NCBI GenBank assembly: GCA_013398615.1
Contig: VZSR01003807.1
Coordinates: 4,370,307-4,434,306 of the forward strand
Direction: 5' to 3'
Length of the DNA stretch: 64,000 nt
Source of the DNA: Brachypodius melanocephalos
Lineage: Eukaryota > Chordata > Aves > Passeriformes > Pycnonotidae
Every line of letters starts with the position of its first letter. Position 1 is the first letter of the stretch. Below the pieces are notes generated by a model that saw nothing but the letters and a program-made list of their open reading frames with translations, had not been told where the DNA came from and ran no database searches. The position numbers were made by a program, and so were the translations under genes. Shown here one piece after another: positions 1-11,045 of the stretch.

Positions 1-676
1 GTAGCAGGCCTATTAGAGTCCATATTTTATGGCTTCAGCAAGTAGTCTCATAAATTGACACTGTGAAGGGTCTGTCCTCATTGCACCTGTAGTTACAGTG
101 CAAAGGTCACTGCATCTTCAAGGTGCAAATCTGTAATATTTATTGACCACTGGCAGAATTCATTCTTCAGTTTATAGAGGACTTGTGCCTCTGATTTTGA
201 GAAGTGGAATAATCATCACTGAATTAGGTTAATGCTAATCCACAGACACAAAAATTAGCATGTGGGAGGAAAAAAAAATGTAAGATGAGCAAAAAGGATT
301 AAAGAAATTGTTAGTTCTTGGTAGGCTTAGTTTGGAATATTCTTACTGATTTCTGAGACTCAAAACTAATGAGTTGCTGATTTTCATTCAGCTGATAAGA
401 CATTGAGGGAATGTGAGTTGGCACATTATTTATGAAGTGTTCTTTGAAGAAAAGTGTTTGTATACCTGTTTTTAAAATCTGTGTTTAATGATTCATGCAT
501 AGCAGATGGATGAATGAATTTCTTCTTTTGAAGTTCTGGTCTATGCATTAAGTCAGAATTTATTTCACTGGGGATTTTGTCTGCTTTTTCTGTTGGTGGG
601 TTGCTCGGGGTTTTTTTGTTTTGTTGTTTTTTTGTTTTGGTTGTGAAATGCTCACTCTTTTTCTTTTTCATTGAAG
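1..676 (+). other. MTR: MTR intron upstream of the first visible exon
   Basis: AT-rich sequence ending in the acceptor TTGAAG directly before the exon at 677. I found none of the preceding MTR coding sequence (the LLIGGATTSK-type part of the cobalamin domain) here, so the previous exon is outside the window. A T/G-rich patch at about 608-645 resembles a polypyrimidine stretch. Nothing else was recognised. Confidence 0.85.
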
Positions 677-758
677 AACACACACAGCTGTTAAAATTGC
701 CCCACGATATAGTGCACCTGTAGTTCATGTCCTGGATGCATCCAAGAGTGTTGTGGTT
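677..758 (+). CDS. MTR: MTR coding exon (end of cobalamin-binding domain)
   Basis: 82 nt. The first base completes a lysine codon split by the intron; the frame then reads THTAVKIAPRYSAPVVHV and ends DASKSVVV at a codon boundary. Acceptor TTGAAG, donor GTAAGT at 759. Matches the end of the B12-binding domain of vertebrate MTR. Inferred to be exon 25 of the usual 33. Confidence 0.95.
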
Positions 759-3700
759 GTAAGTTCTAAATTATAGTTTGTTGTCCATACAGAGATACAT
801 GCCCTGTTTTTCTGTTGTCCCTTTCATCCTTTCCTCTAAGGCTTAATGTGGTGGCAGAAAATTAAAAGGGGCACATCAGAGACAAGTTTCTAAATTACAC
901 TTGCTGCAGCTGTTTTGTACTGCCACATGGTGCTCAACTGGCTTGTGACAGTTACTGTCACTGGGCACTTTTATTTAAATGTCCATTGCTCTAGGGAGGG
1001 TGACATTCACTGAGTCCTTGATTGTAGTTTTGTAGTGGAGACTGAGGGAGTTACACGTGAACTGCTATTCTGGCTAATTTTGGATGTATTTCTGGTTAGT
1101 TACATAGTAACATTCGTACAGAGAAACGTGTGGCTGAAGTTTTTGGGATGGATTCTCTTTCAGAGAAATGGGTGGTTTTAGCTGGCAAATACAAGAATAG
1201 GCCAAGCTGTGTGTTCCTTCTGTGACTATTCAGTCTGAAGTTTTGGAGTATTTTCTTCTCAGGTTTTTCCAGAGCTAGACTTGGCTCTACCTGTGTAGTA
1301 GGGCAGAGATGTCAGTAATAATTGCAGTCTAAACATGGCTAGTTGGAATGTAGGTTGCAGATCATTGGTAAGGCTTAGTTTAGTGTTGCCAAGAGAATCC
1401 AAAAGACAGGTTGCCTAGTCTGAAATTCATACTCTGTCCTTACCATAGTGTGTTGCACTATGTACTTAGTGCCTTTTCCTTCCTGTTCTTTTCAGTGCTC
1501 CCAGCTCTTAGATGACAGTATAAAGGATGATTTCTTTGAAGAAATATTAGAGGAATATGAAGAAATTAGACAAGAACACTATGAGTCTCTCAAGGTACAA
1601 ATGTAATTGATTATTTTCTTGTTTGAAGTGGTTGGCAGTTGCTGTTCAGTTATTATTAATAACTTGGTGTTACTCTCACTGTTCAGCTCCTTATGAAGAC
1701 CTTCAGGTATATTTGTTTTGATTTAAAACTTGCAATAAAATGGATTGAAAACTTCCAGAAGTGCTTATGAAATCAAATTTACTACCCTGTAAGGTCTGCA
1801 TGATTTTGCTTGGCAAATTCTTGATTGTCCTCAATGGCTAATCAGTGGTATCTAGGACCTCCATGGAGCTGGCAGTCATGTCATCTTGATCAGCCTACAG
1901 GAGACCAGTGCTCTCCTGGAGCAGTAGCAAGATATTTGGAGCTTCAGCTGGGGTAGTGAAAATGCTAGTGAAAATGGTAGCTTTTGGTGGTACTGAGCCC
2001 CGCTATTGAGAATTTTAAACCACCGTGCTTTCCTAATGTCTTAGTCTTGTTTAGGTGAGTGGTCAGAGCAGTAGGAGAATATCTTTCTCTGTATTTTAGT
2101 GTATTTTGAAGTAATAGAGGAACTTCTGGTGTGGTTGAGAGGAACCAGAAATATTGTGAGCCAGTTTCATTAGAAACATACAGGCAAAATAACAATTGGC
2201 TTTTGATGTAATCTTACTTTACACTTGGGAATTGGGAGCTATGTGTCTGTTGTTAGATTTATCCTGAAGAGTACTTTGAGTAAAACTACCATGAAGTGCA
2301 CAGTTACAGTTTATGTGTTTGAAGGGTGGTGTTCTGAAATCAACCTTTATGTCTATATAGGAAAGAAGATACTTGTCTCTACAGCAAGCTAGAAGAAAAG
2401 GTTTCCATAATAATTGGTTATCAGGCCATATGCCAGGTCAGTTATATATTGTTGTTTATGGTTGCTGTGCCTTTATTTTATATGTTTATTTTAGATATAT
2501 TTTAAATTAAATTATGCTTTAAACTTCAGAATATAGCAGTGTAACAGCTTAAGTAAATTTCTATCTGTCTCAACAGAGTTTTTTTACATTAGTTTGAACA
2601 TTCTGTTTCTGCTTTTTTACAGCTCATCTGAAAAATAAATATAACTGGAAAAAAATCCCAAAACAATGAGTTACCCATCATAACACATAATCAAAGAAAA
2701 CACTAATGATAGCTTTTGAAAATAGTGTCTGCCTGGCTCATTACATTGCACACCTTACTGTACCATATTTAGGGAACACATGCTGTAAAATGGCATTTTT
2801 ATCAAATTCCTTTTTACACTCTTTCCTACCCTTCCCCCATCAGTTTTTGTACTGTTTTCATTTTTAAAAATTATACTAGAACTATAAACAGCATTCAAGA
2901 TGCATCCTGCAGTAACATTAACACTGCTTTCTGTTGTTTCATTTTCAAGACTCAACAAGATGCTAATTTTCAATAACTTATCTTTATCTGTTACAAAGTA
3001 TTGAATAGACAAAACAGATGTGAAGCTTTACATAGATGGATCCATCTTGCTTTTTCACTTGTGTGTGCGCATCTAAACGTGTGTGGTGGCTGCAAAAGTT
3101 TTTAGAAATTACATAAAATTTACAGAAATATTCTGCAGTGTCATAGTATGTGTCTTTGTATAGAAAGGAATTGCTAATTATGAAGGGTATATGCCCATGA
3201 ATTATGTTAGAGATTCATAAGTTGTGCAGGTTTTTTTGGTCTTGTGTCTTGGCCAATATTCTGACCAATTAAATTTAAGTTCCAAAGTCCAACAGCTAAA
3301 AACTATTGATTTACTTGGAAGAACAAAAGGCCTTAATTTTTCTATTTCTACTTTATATGTCTTTTAGGCTTTTTTTTTTTGTGACATTGTAACTATGGAG
3401 TATGGTATGACTTGGGAAAATATGACTATGAGAATTTTAGGAGTTTGGAAGAGGTCATTTGCAGGGGTGGAGGCTGCTGAACATCAGTTACACTGCAAAT
3501 GTTAAAGCAATTTTAAATTATTTTCATCATGTCGGATTGTACTTCTGATTCCTACAGTTAAACCAAAATTCATTGGCACAAAAGTCTTTGAAGATTATGA
3601 CCTGAGCAGGCTGGTGGAGTACATTGACTGGAAGCCCTTCTTTGACGTCTGGCAACTTAGGGGAAAGTATCCCAACCGGAGTTTCCCTAAGATCTTTAAT

Positions 3701-6700
3701 GATAAAACTGTAGGTGGGTATTGAAATTGCATCTACTTCATATGACTAATCCTAACAGGCCCAATGTGCTGCAGTAAGATTCCAAATGTTTTGAAATACA
3801 TAGGAATAGTACAAACACATGCAAAGAATGTCACTGAAATAATCTGTTCAAAGCAACACTCAGTGAACCAACTGTTGCCATGTGAGGCTGAAAAATAAGT
3901 GTGGAAAAACACTCAGTCATCTTATTTAGCATTCACCTGCCAAAGCACAGGGAGGTATTTTAATGACAGAAAATGGCAGCACAGCACTTATTGTATCTGT
4001 GTTCCTGTTGTGGGTGAAGATGGCAAGCTCCTTTTGAAGCTACTCAGTAGGCTTTGAAATACGTGATAAAAATGCAAGGGTGACACTGAAAGCAATGTTC
4101 TGGGTCTGCTGCACTGTGGTAATGTAGATGCACACACCAGGATTTTTGCTCATTTTATTCTGTGTTCTCTGCCTCTGTTAGGTGCTGGCTGAAACATTTT
4201 GTGCTTTGATTGTTTTCGTTTGTTTTTTTTTTTTTTCCCCTGAGATACATGTTGTTGCAGCCCTGTGATCACACTGCAATCTTTCTATTTGCTATAGCTG
4301 ACAGATTGTTGCAATCATTGGACAACTGTGTGAAAAATTAATCAATCTTCAAACAATTCCTAAACCTATTTTGCCAGTTATGAAAACATGCCTTTTCTAA
4401 GGCAATTTCTTTTTTTCTTTTAATAGGTGAAGAAGCAAAGAAAGTTTATAATGATGCTCAAGATCTACTGAAAACATTGATTAATGAAAAGAAATTACAG
4501 GCCAGAGGTGTGGTTGGGTTCTGGCCAGCTCGAAGTGTTCAAGATGATATTCACTTGTATGCTGTAGAAGAGGCAGTGGGATCTTCAGAACCAATAGCAA
4601 AATTTTATGGATTGAGGCAACAGGTACAGTGACAGCACATTTGTTAAGTGACTTTTTTTCCCCCTTGAATTTCAGGAGTGTAATAGAAGTGCCCTATTAA
4701 AATCTGTAGAAAATGGTTGCTGTAATCTCTCTGCAGCTATTGTCTCATCATTTCTACCAGTAATTACAAAATCTTGCTAGTGATGAGTCAGTCTTTGTAT
4801 TGTAGTATTTGTAGTACTTTGCATTGTAATAATTATACAAAGTGCTTTTTAGGTTTGACATCTTCAGATATTACGTGAATTTTCTGTTTCAATTTTAAGC
4901 TGTCCTAAAGCAGTGCGTTGCATAAATTAATCACATGAATCTTGTGTTGCTAAATTAGAACCTAATGAACCTTAGTTCTCTAATATCCTTGAATTCTACT
5001 TTAGTTGAAAAATTCTGCTTGAATGTGTTGATGCTTAAACCCAGGTAGGATTTTAAAAATCTGGAAAATAAAGCTCAGTGGAGATAAATGTTTCTGATAG
5101 CCTTAATTTTTTTGTAAAATCCACTATATGAAGGGGCCATTTAGAATTAGTTGGCAGCTAATTTTGATGGGGGAAATCATACTTAGATTTGCATTTAATT
5201 TAGTAGATTGAACTTGCAAGATGTTCTGCCTCTCCTTTTTCCCTATCTTCAGATTTGGCTTCTTCATAGCTCACATATTCAGAGTCATAAAATGTGGGCA
5301 GAAAAGAAATTAACTACCTACGTTTCTGGAGTACAATACCTTGTGAGCACAGTCGTGTGCCAGCATTGCAGAAGTGTACTAAGAAATAAATACCTGGCTC
5401 TTAAGTTTTTCTGTTGCAGTTCCCTGAGATGGATCTAGTGCATCTTGACAGTCCATGGCAGATGTTTATATAAAATGCTCTCAACAAGCACACAGCCACG
5501 GGTGTTTCAGAGACTTATGGCTTAGTTAAACACTTTGATATCTCATATAAATCAGCTTTACTACTATTTCTTTTCCTGGCTTTTTCCCAGGATATTCCCA
5601 AGGAAATGATATGATTTGATGTTGTTCTTGTAATGCTTTTTATTATTGGAATACTCTTATCTTCCTTAGCCTTCTTTGCCTTGTGTATTCCAGTATTCAG
5701 GCTTCTCTCAAAGGTTAAGGTCATGAAACTGTGCATGCTGTTCTTCTGGACTCCATGTATTTTAGCTGCATCTCTTCCAGCCTGGTGTACATAGTAGCTC
5801 AGGAGAGTTTCCAGGAGAGCAATGTAGAAGAGAATAATTGTCTTCTGTTCTTATATAAAATGTTCCTTTCAGTACACAGAGTTCTCTTCATGACATTGAC
5901 ACTAATTAAGGATGTGATATAAATCTAAAAGTTAGAGATGCATGTAATATTTTTCCTTAGCTCTAATAATTGCAAATGAACCTTAAAATTAACATAAATT
6001 TCACTTGTGGGGAAAAAGGATATTTCTTTAGTTTTATGGTACTTTCTGTAACCTTGTAGGTTAATAGACAAATTTTCTTTGTTTTTCAGGGGTGGGAGTG
6101 TTTTATTTGCTAATAAGATGCAGTTGGGAATGGGTGAATCACATTTCTATTGTCATAGGATTAAAAAAAAAATCAACTAAGTGATAGCCATTAAATAACT
6201 TCCCTCTCTCTGTAAGCTGGGTAAATTTACCAGAACTATGCCACCTCTTAAATAGCAATCATGCTGCCACGATGAATATACTGATATGATTCAAGATTTC
6301 TTTTTGGGTGCTCAGGCACCTCTTTCTGTTAGCTTTCTTCCATTTTGAAAAAGGATCCAATGAGCAGTATAATTCCCTGTTTCACAGAATCAATTAGGTT
6401 GGAAAAGACCTCTGAAACTGAACAACTCCATGTCAACTAGATCGTGGCACTGAGTGCTGTGTCTAGCTGTTCCTCAAATACCTCTGGGGATAGTGACTCC
6501 ACCACCTCCTTAGGCAGTCTATTCCAGTGTCTAATCACACTTTTTGTGAAGAAATTCCTTCAAATATCCAATCTAAACCTCCCCTAGCACAGCTTAAGAC
6601 TGTGTCGTCTTGTTCTGTCAGTTGTTACCTGGGAGAAGTGACAGCCCCCACCTGGCTACAGCCTCTGTTCAGGTAGTTGTAGAGAGCAGTAAGGGCTCCC

Positions 6701-9700
6701 CTGAACCTCATTTTCCCCTGCTCCCTCAGCTACTTTTCAGAGGATGAGTACTCCAGAACTGTTACCAGCTTCGTTGCCCTTCCCTGGACTTGCTCCAGCA
6801 CCTCAGTGTTCTTCCTCAGTTGGGGATCTCAAAACTGAACACAGTGTTCCAATGCTGCCTCACTGGTGGTGTGTACAGGGGAAGGATCACTTTCCTGGTC
6901 CTGCTGGCCACACTGTTTCTGGTCCAGGCCAGGGTGCCATTGGCCTTCTTGGCCACCTGGGCACCCTGCTGGTTTGTGTTCAGCTGGATATTGACCCGCA
7001 CCTCCTGGTACTTTTACATTGAACCACTTCCCTTTGTGTAAACCCACTTGAACTTTGCTTAGGATTCAACTTTCCAGTAGTGATACATACATTTTGTTTG
7101 TGTTTGTGTATGATTAGTAAAAAGTCTGCATCCTGGGTGCTGTTTTCTCTGGGTTACTGAGCACATAGTTTGTAGCATAAGAAAGTAGGAGTGTTTATAA
7201 CCTCATAACCATTCTACAGTGGGAGTTGCTGAAGAATTCTTCAGTTTGCACATCAGCCATCAGTTTTGTTAAAAAAATATGGAATCTGTTAGGGTTAGAG
7301 ATGAAATACTCCTCCTCTTACCCAGTTGTTGGCACAAGAGTATTCCTTACTTTGTAATATTTTTTGCAGTATAAGTGCTTAAATCTTAGTAGCTGTAAAT
7401 AGAAGCAAAATGTGTGTTCAGTGCTGCATCTCTCTTCCTTGGCCTTTTGTACTTCAGTGGTCCGAACACCCTCAGAGTTAGAGAGGTGGGTTTTTTTCTA
7501 ATTTAACTATAGGAAAACTACTGTGGCTCAAAGACTAGTTAAGTGTTTGTCAGAAATTCTCTAAGCCCTTTATTTTTAGTCTTAAAAATACTGATCTTTA
7601 GCTTAATAGTACACTAATAATGAATGTTCTGATTTATTGCATTGATTTTGTTGCTTTAGGCTGAGAAGGATTCTGCCTGCACAGATCCGTATTACTGCCT
7701 CTCTGACTTCATAGCACCACTGGATTCTGGCATTTGTGACTACTTAGGCCTGTTTGCTGTGGCCTGCTTTGGTGTAGATGATTTATGCAATGAATTTAGG
7801 AAACAGGATGATGAATACAACATCATAATGGTGAAGGCTCTTGGTGATCGATTGGCAGAGGTATGAGGTTTTATCATGTGAAGTTTCCTTGCAACTTTCA
7901 GCAAACTTAGAGCCACTTCAGTACAATGCAAGGGAGGGTAGCTCTAGCTGGGAATTTCAAGCTATAGCAGGGTTTCAGAAATTGCTATTGTTGTTGTTAT
8001 TACCGCTATCTGAAGATGTTTACCAAAGTGGGAATTCTTGCTGAAGGACAACTGATGCTCGTAAAATCATGTAAGCTGCAGGAGCAGTTCAGAAAAGCTG
8101 TTGACAACTTTGAGCTGAAGGAAAGGTCCTCTGCTAAAAGGAGCCAGCAGCACATGCTTCTATCTGATCCTATCATGGAGGCAAGAATGACGTGGCCTTC
8201 CATAGCTAGACCTGGGTGAGACACCCAGATAGTCAAGACCTAATGACCTCAGTGTTATAATGAAGTATCACTACCACATGTTAATGAATTTCGTGGTTTC
8301 GGGTTGCTGTCCGTGTCTTTACTTCTTTAAAGCTAGACAATCAAAAAGCCACTCTCTACCAATAAGAGAAGTAACTAAAATACTTGAATTAGGAAAGTAA
8401 GTGTTTCATGTGAATTTTAATTCTTTCAAATGTCTGGTCTATGTTAAGAGCTCTCTTAAAAGTGAAAATGAGAATGTGAGAAGGCATCTACGATTGTTTG
8501 TCTTAATCAAACAGCTATTGCATCAGTCTGTACAAAGTAAAAAACAAAAAAATCTTTTCATTCTATTCCAAGGCATTTGCTGAGGAGCTTCATGAAAGAG
8601 TTCGAAGAGAATTCTGGGCTTACAGCAGTAGTGAGCAGCTGGATCTGTCTGGCCTGCGCAAAATTAAATACGAGGGAATTCGCCCTGCCCCTGGATATCC
8701 CAGCCAGCCTGACCATACAGAAAAACTCACCATGTGGAAACTTGCAAACATTGAGGAAACAACAGGTAACTGCTTTACTAAGGTTCTTAAACTGCTTTTT
8801 ATGTGAAATGAAAATTCCAACCAAAAAAAAAATTGGATGTTGCAGAACTACATAACGTACTAAACTGATGTGCTTCTGGGAATTGCTATCTTCCCCTTTT
8901 TATTCCCATTTTTATTTCGCCTCATTCAAGGAAGAATTTGCAAAACACTGCTAGTGCTTTTAGTGGAGGAGTTGTGTCCCTAATTAGCAGATTGCATGCA
9001 AACAGGGTTCTGCTGCACAGAAAAAAATTCTGGCACAGAAAAAAATTCTTACAATCCTTCTGATTGTAAGGAGACAGTCCAGATAGAAACAGAAAAAAAA
9101 CCCAATTCAGCAGAGTATATCCTGGTCCACAGGAACCTTGAGATGGTAGTTCTTAAAAAGAGATTAATTCCATGTTTTCCTCTGATACTTTGTGTGTCAG
9201 ATGTTTCACTGGTACTTCCACAATTCCAAAAATACCTTTCTGTGGTTCAAAACCTTACTTGCCAAAATGTCCAAGTTTTCTTTGTTCAAACCATAGAGTC
9301 ACTCTGCAGTAATTGTAATGAAAGTCTGCAGTATGTTTAAAGCTCTGAGGTATTCTGAATGGTTAACAAGTGGAAAAATGGTTTGGTTTTAGCTCATCTG
9401 AAAGCTGCTTGGGTTTTTTGAGTTTGGTTGAAGCTGCCCAACATAGAAAAAGGTTCTGAATTTGTGCTTATTCTTAAATCAAAGAATAAGAAAATCGTCA
9501 TTCTCTTTTGCAGGAATTGGTCTAACAGAATCACTAGCAATGACACCTGCTTCTGCAGTTTCTGGCCTCTACTTTTCCAGTCCCAACTCCAAATATTTTG
9601 CTGTTGGCAAGATATGTAAAGATCAGGTAAATAACACCATCAATTGTAGTAGTGTTAGAGCATTCAAAATCATTTTATGAGCAGATGTCTCAAAAATTTT

Positions 9701-9851
9701 GTAAACATTTAAAGCTGGAGTTTCAAAATCTTCATCACATTTTGTGGTCCCTTTGCAGGTTGAAGATTATGCACTGAGAAAAAATTTGTCTGTGTCAGAG
9801 GTGGAGAAGTGGCTGGAACCCATTTTGGGATATGATACTGAACAACTGTGA
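677..9851 (+). CDS. MTR: Methionine synthase (B12-dependent), C-terminal 402 codons, nine exons; 5' part lies outside the window
   Basis: Cytosolic enzyme that moves the methyl group of 5-methyltetrahydrofolate through cobalamin to homocysteine, giving methionine and tetrahydrofolate. The coding exons are join(677..758,1496..1594,2361..2436,3558..3713,4427..4623,7660..7860,8573..8765,9514..9626,9759..9851). All eight introns are GT-AG, reading phase is kept at every junction, and no internal stop occurs. Residues 1-27 of this part are the end of the cobalamin-binding domain (HTAVKIAPRY). Residues from about 85 on are the AdoMet-binding reactivation domain, with YIDWKPFFDVWQLRGKYP, ARGVVGFWPA, YCLSDFIAPL, VKALGDRLAEAFAEELHE and RPAPGYPSQPDHTEK. 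The last motif carries the RxxxGY AdoMet-binding signature known from E. coli MetH. Human MTR has about 1265 residues and 33 exons, so this is roughly its last third, inferred to match exons 25-33. The protein ends GYDTEQL, three residues beyond the human GYDTD end as I recall it. Identity is very secure. Confidence 0.98.
1496..1594 (+). CDS. MTR: MTR coding exon (linker between B12 and reactivation domains)
   Basis: 99 nt, 33 whole codons, phase 0 at both ends. Begins CSQLLDDSIKDDFFEEILEE and ends RQEHYESLK. Acceptor TTTTCAG with a good pyrimidine tract, donor GTACAA. Acidic, predicted helical segment that joins the cobalamin domain to the activation domain. Confidence 0.97.
2361..2436 (+). 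CDS. MTR: MTR coding exon (linker region)
   Basis: 76 nt: ERRYLSLQQARRKGFHNNWL then SGHMP, ending with the first base of a valine codon. Acceptor CTATATAG, donor GTCAGT. Aligns with the ERRYLPLSQARKSGF stretch of mammalian MTR. The exon is too short to form a useful open frame on its own. Confidence 0.95.
3558..3713 (+). CDS. MTR: MTR coding exon (start of reactivation domain)
   Basis: 156 nt. Completes the split valine (V|KPKFIGTKVFEDYDL) and runs through VEYIDWKPFFDVWQLRGKYP to KIFNDKTV plus the first base of a glycine codon. Acceptor CCTACAG, donor GTGGGT. The DWxPFF segment is a highly conserved part of the AdoMet-binding domain; its aspartate corresponds to an AdoMet-contacting residue in MetH (family knowledge). 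Confidence 0.98.
4427..4623 (+). CDS. MTR: MTR coding exon (reactivation domain)
   Basis: 197 nt: completes the split glycine, then EEAKKVYNDAQDLLKTLI, ARGVVGFWPARSVQDDIHLY, and ends IAKFYGLRQQ at a codon boundary. Acceptor TTTTAATAG, donor GTACAG. The ARGVVGFWPA motif is invariant in B12-dependent methionine synthases. Confidence 0.98.
4624..7659 (+). other. MTR: Largest visible MTR intron (3036 bp), contains a CR1 copy
   Basis: Runs from donor GTACAG at 4624 to acceptor TTGCTTTAG ending at 7659. The other seven complete MTR introns in the window are 132-1121 bp, so this one is clearly the longest. About 0.66 kb of it is a CR1 fragment in the opposite orientation. I saw no further coding exon; the flanking exons join in phase 0 with no missing residues. 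Confidence 0.9.
6383..7045 (-). mobile_element. CR1 LINE fragment, 3' part with RT C-terminal remnant
   Basis: The element is read on the minus strand, with its 3' end at the left (CACAGAATCA followed by GGTTGGAAAAGACCTC, the standard reverse-complement CR1 tail). It extends through the 3' UTR into the C-terminal end of the reverse transcriptase ORF. A minus-strand frame at 6816-7001 still shows AQVAKKANGTLAWTRNSVAS, a hallmark of avian CR1. Frameshifts and a short length mean it is 5'-truncated and dead. It lies antisense in an MTR intron. The left end is good to a few bases, the right end to a few tens. Confidence 0.92.
7660..7860 (+). CDS. MTR: MTR coding exon (reactivation domain)
   Basis: 201 nt, 67 whole codons: AEKDSACTDPYYCLSDFIAP, CDYLGLFAVACFGVDDL, ending IIMVKALGDRLAE. 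Acceptor TTGCTTTAG, donor GTATGA. Middle residues (LCNEFRKQDDEYN) differ from the mammalian sequence, as expected for the variable loop before the conserved MVKALGDRLAEA helix. Confidence 0.98.
8573..8765 (+). CDS. MTR: MTR coding exon with AdoMet-binding motif
   Basis: 193 nt: AFAEELHERVRREFWAY, then YEGIRPAPGYPSQPDHTEK, ending IEETT plus the first base of a glycine codon. Acceptor ATTCCAAG, donor GTAACT. The RPAPGYP segment carries the RxxxGY AdoMet-binding signature, and the preceding AEELHE helix supplies a conserved glutamate (family knowledge from E. coli MetH). Confidence 0.98.
9015..9050. repeat. Tandem duplication, 2 x 18 bp, in an MTR intron
   Basis: Unit GCACAGAAAAAAATTCTG at 9015-9032 is followed at once by the same unit with one change in the last base at 9033-9050. 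It lies inside the 748-bp intron and is probably a recent slippage duplication with no evident function. Confidence 0.95.
9514..9626 (+). CDS. MTR: MTR coding exon (reactivation domain)
   Basis: 113 nt: completes the split glycine, then IGLTESLAMTPASAVSGLYF and SKYFAVGKICKDQ, phase 0 at the end. Acceptor TTTTGCAG, donor GTAAAT. The conserved SAVSGLYFSxxxSKYFAVGKI segment forms part of the AdoMet pocket in the family. Confidence 0.98.
9759..9851 (+). CDS. MTR: MTR terminal coding exon with stop codon
   Basis: 93 nt including TGA at 9849-9851: VEDYALRKNLSVSEVEKWLE, PILGYDTEQL, stop. Acceptor CCTTTGCAG. The preceding intron is only 132 bp. Compared with the mammalian end (PILGYDTD, from memory), the tail has E instead of the last D and adds QL. 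Confidence 0.98.
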   Translation, partial: VEDYALRKNLSVSEVEKWLEPILGYDTEQL

Positions 9852-10996
9852 TACTTGTGGGAGAACATCCTTTTCTGATGGTCTGTTTGCCACAAGGAAC
9901 AAGAAGATTCTTCCTACTGGAAACAGCTTTCTTCCATCCACCTCAACAGCTTGTCTGATTGTCTTAAATTTTTAATCAAGAAACTTAATATTTCACATAA
10001 AATCTGCTCCATGCCTTTGGCTTGGAACCATGAATGTATTTAGTTTCTCAGTCATAGCAGCATACTTTTATGGTTTTATTTTTTCACAAAGACTCCAGCA
10101 GAGAAGCTAAGTATAGGGTGAGATGAGGAAACTGCAAAGCTTTCCCATTCTCTGGAAGAGTTTGAAATCAGGGACAAGAATTTCTGTCCCATTGCTGTGG
10201 ATATGCATAGAACAGAATTTGACTTCTGTTATTTTAGTGTGTTTTGGCAAGTCCGGGGACAGAAATATGATGTGATTTTTCTGTAAAGTCACAAACCGTT
10301 TTATACTGAGTGATCAAGAACACCTGAAGTACAACAGATCTCTTTTTTAAAAAATCTCCTCAGTGTTTGGTCTTGTGCTTGGGAACACACATTGTTCTCA
10401 ATGGTAGAACTGTCAGAATAATACAATCTTCTAGAGTAGTATCAGAGATCTGTACTGTGAAATGAGGTGGAGTTGTCTGTTTTGTGCCTCCTTCCTCTTC
10501 CTTTCAGCAAGTCACAATCTGTATTCTGTATAAAGGCTACTGGCACTTCCTACCTTACAGTTAATGTTGTGAAGCTTAATTCAGACATAAACAATCATTT
10601 TCACATAACACAAAAATTATGAGAGCAGCATATTTGCTACTATAGACAGCCAGAAAGGGTGGAGCTTTTAAACCTTCTAGAAAACTGAATTTTAAAAGCA
10701 GATAGTGCTGTCATATGTAACAGTTAATATTGTAGATCTATTATTCAGATTTAACTGAGTATGCTAATTGTTCATAGCTTTCAATAATTTCTGAAAAGTG
10801 CCTCAAGTATTATTTAAATGCTAATTTAGTAAAATATTATGACAGAAGCCCCTCATTTTTTGGTAACTAATGGTAAACAAAAGACCAATATTGTAAGGAA
10901 GATGTTCTTCTAATAGTTCATTGCAATCTCTTAATAACTGTGTAATTTTTGTAATGTCTTCATCTGACTAAAAGAATCATCTTGTATCAACAGTTT

Positions 10997-11002
10997 AATA
11001 AA
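10997..11002 (+). terminator. MTR: MTR poly(A) signal AATAAA, proximal
   Basis: Canonical AATAAA in CAGTTTAATAAAGATGG, about 1.15 kb after the stop. A GTGTTATCC stretch follows within 20 bases. It could give a slightly shorter 3' UTR than the signal at 11040. Confidence 0.6.
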
Positions 11003-11039
11003 GATGGTGTTATCCTATTAGAATCCTTGGAATGGCAAC

Positions 11040-11045
11040 AATAAA
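11040..11045 (+). terminator. MTR: MTR poly(A) signal AATAAA, distal
   Basis: Canonical AATAAA in GCAACAATAAAATGTGTGC, 43 bases after the first signal and followed directly by a GT-rich stretch typical of downstream elements. I take it as the more likely main signal, but transcript data would be needed to choose. Confidence 0.6.

Noticed and set aside
426..728. 100-codon minus-strand open frame overlapping the first MTR exon
   Set aside because: It is the antisense shadow of the exon at 677-758 and of the T/G-rich intron sequence before it.
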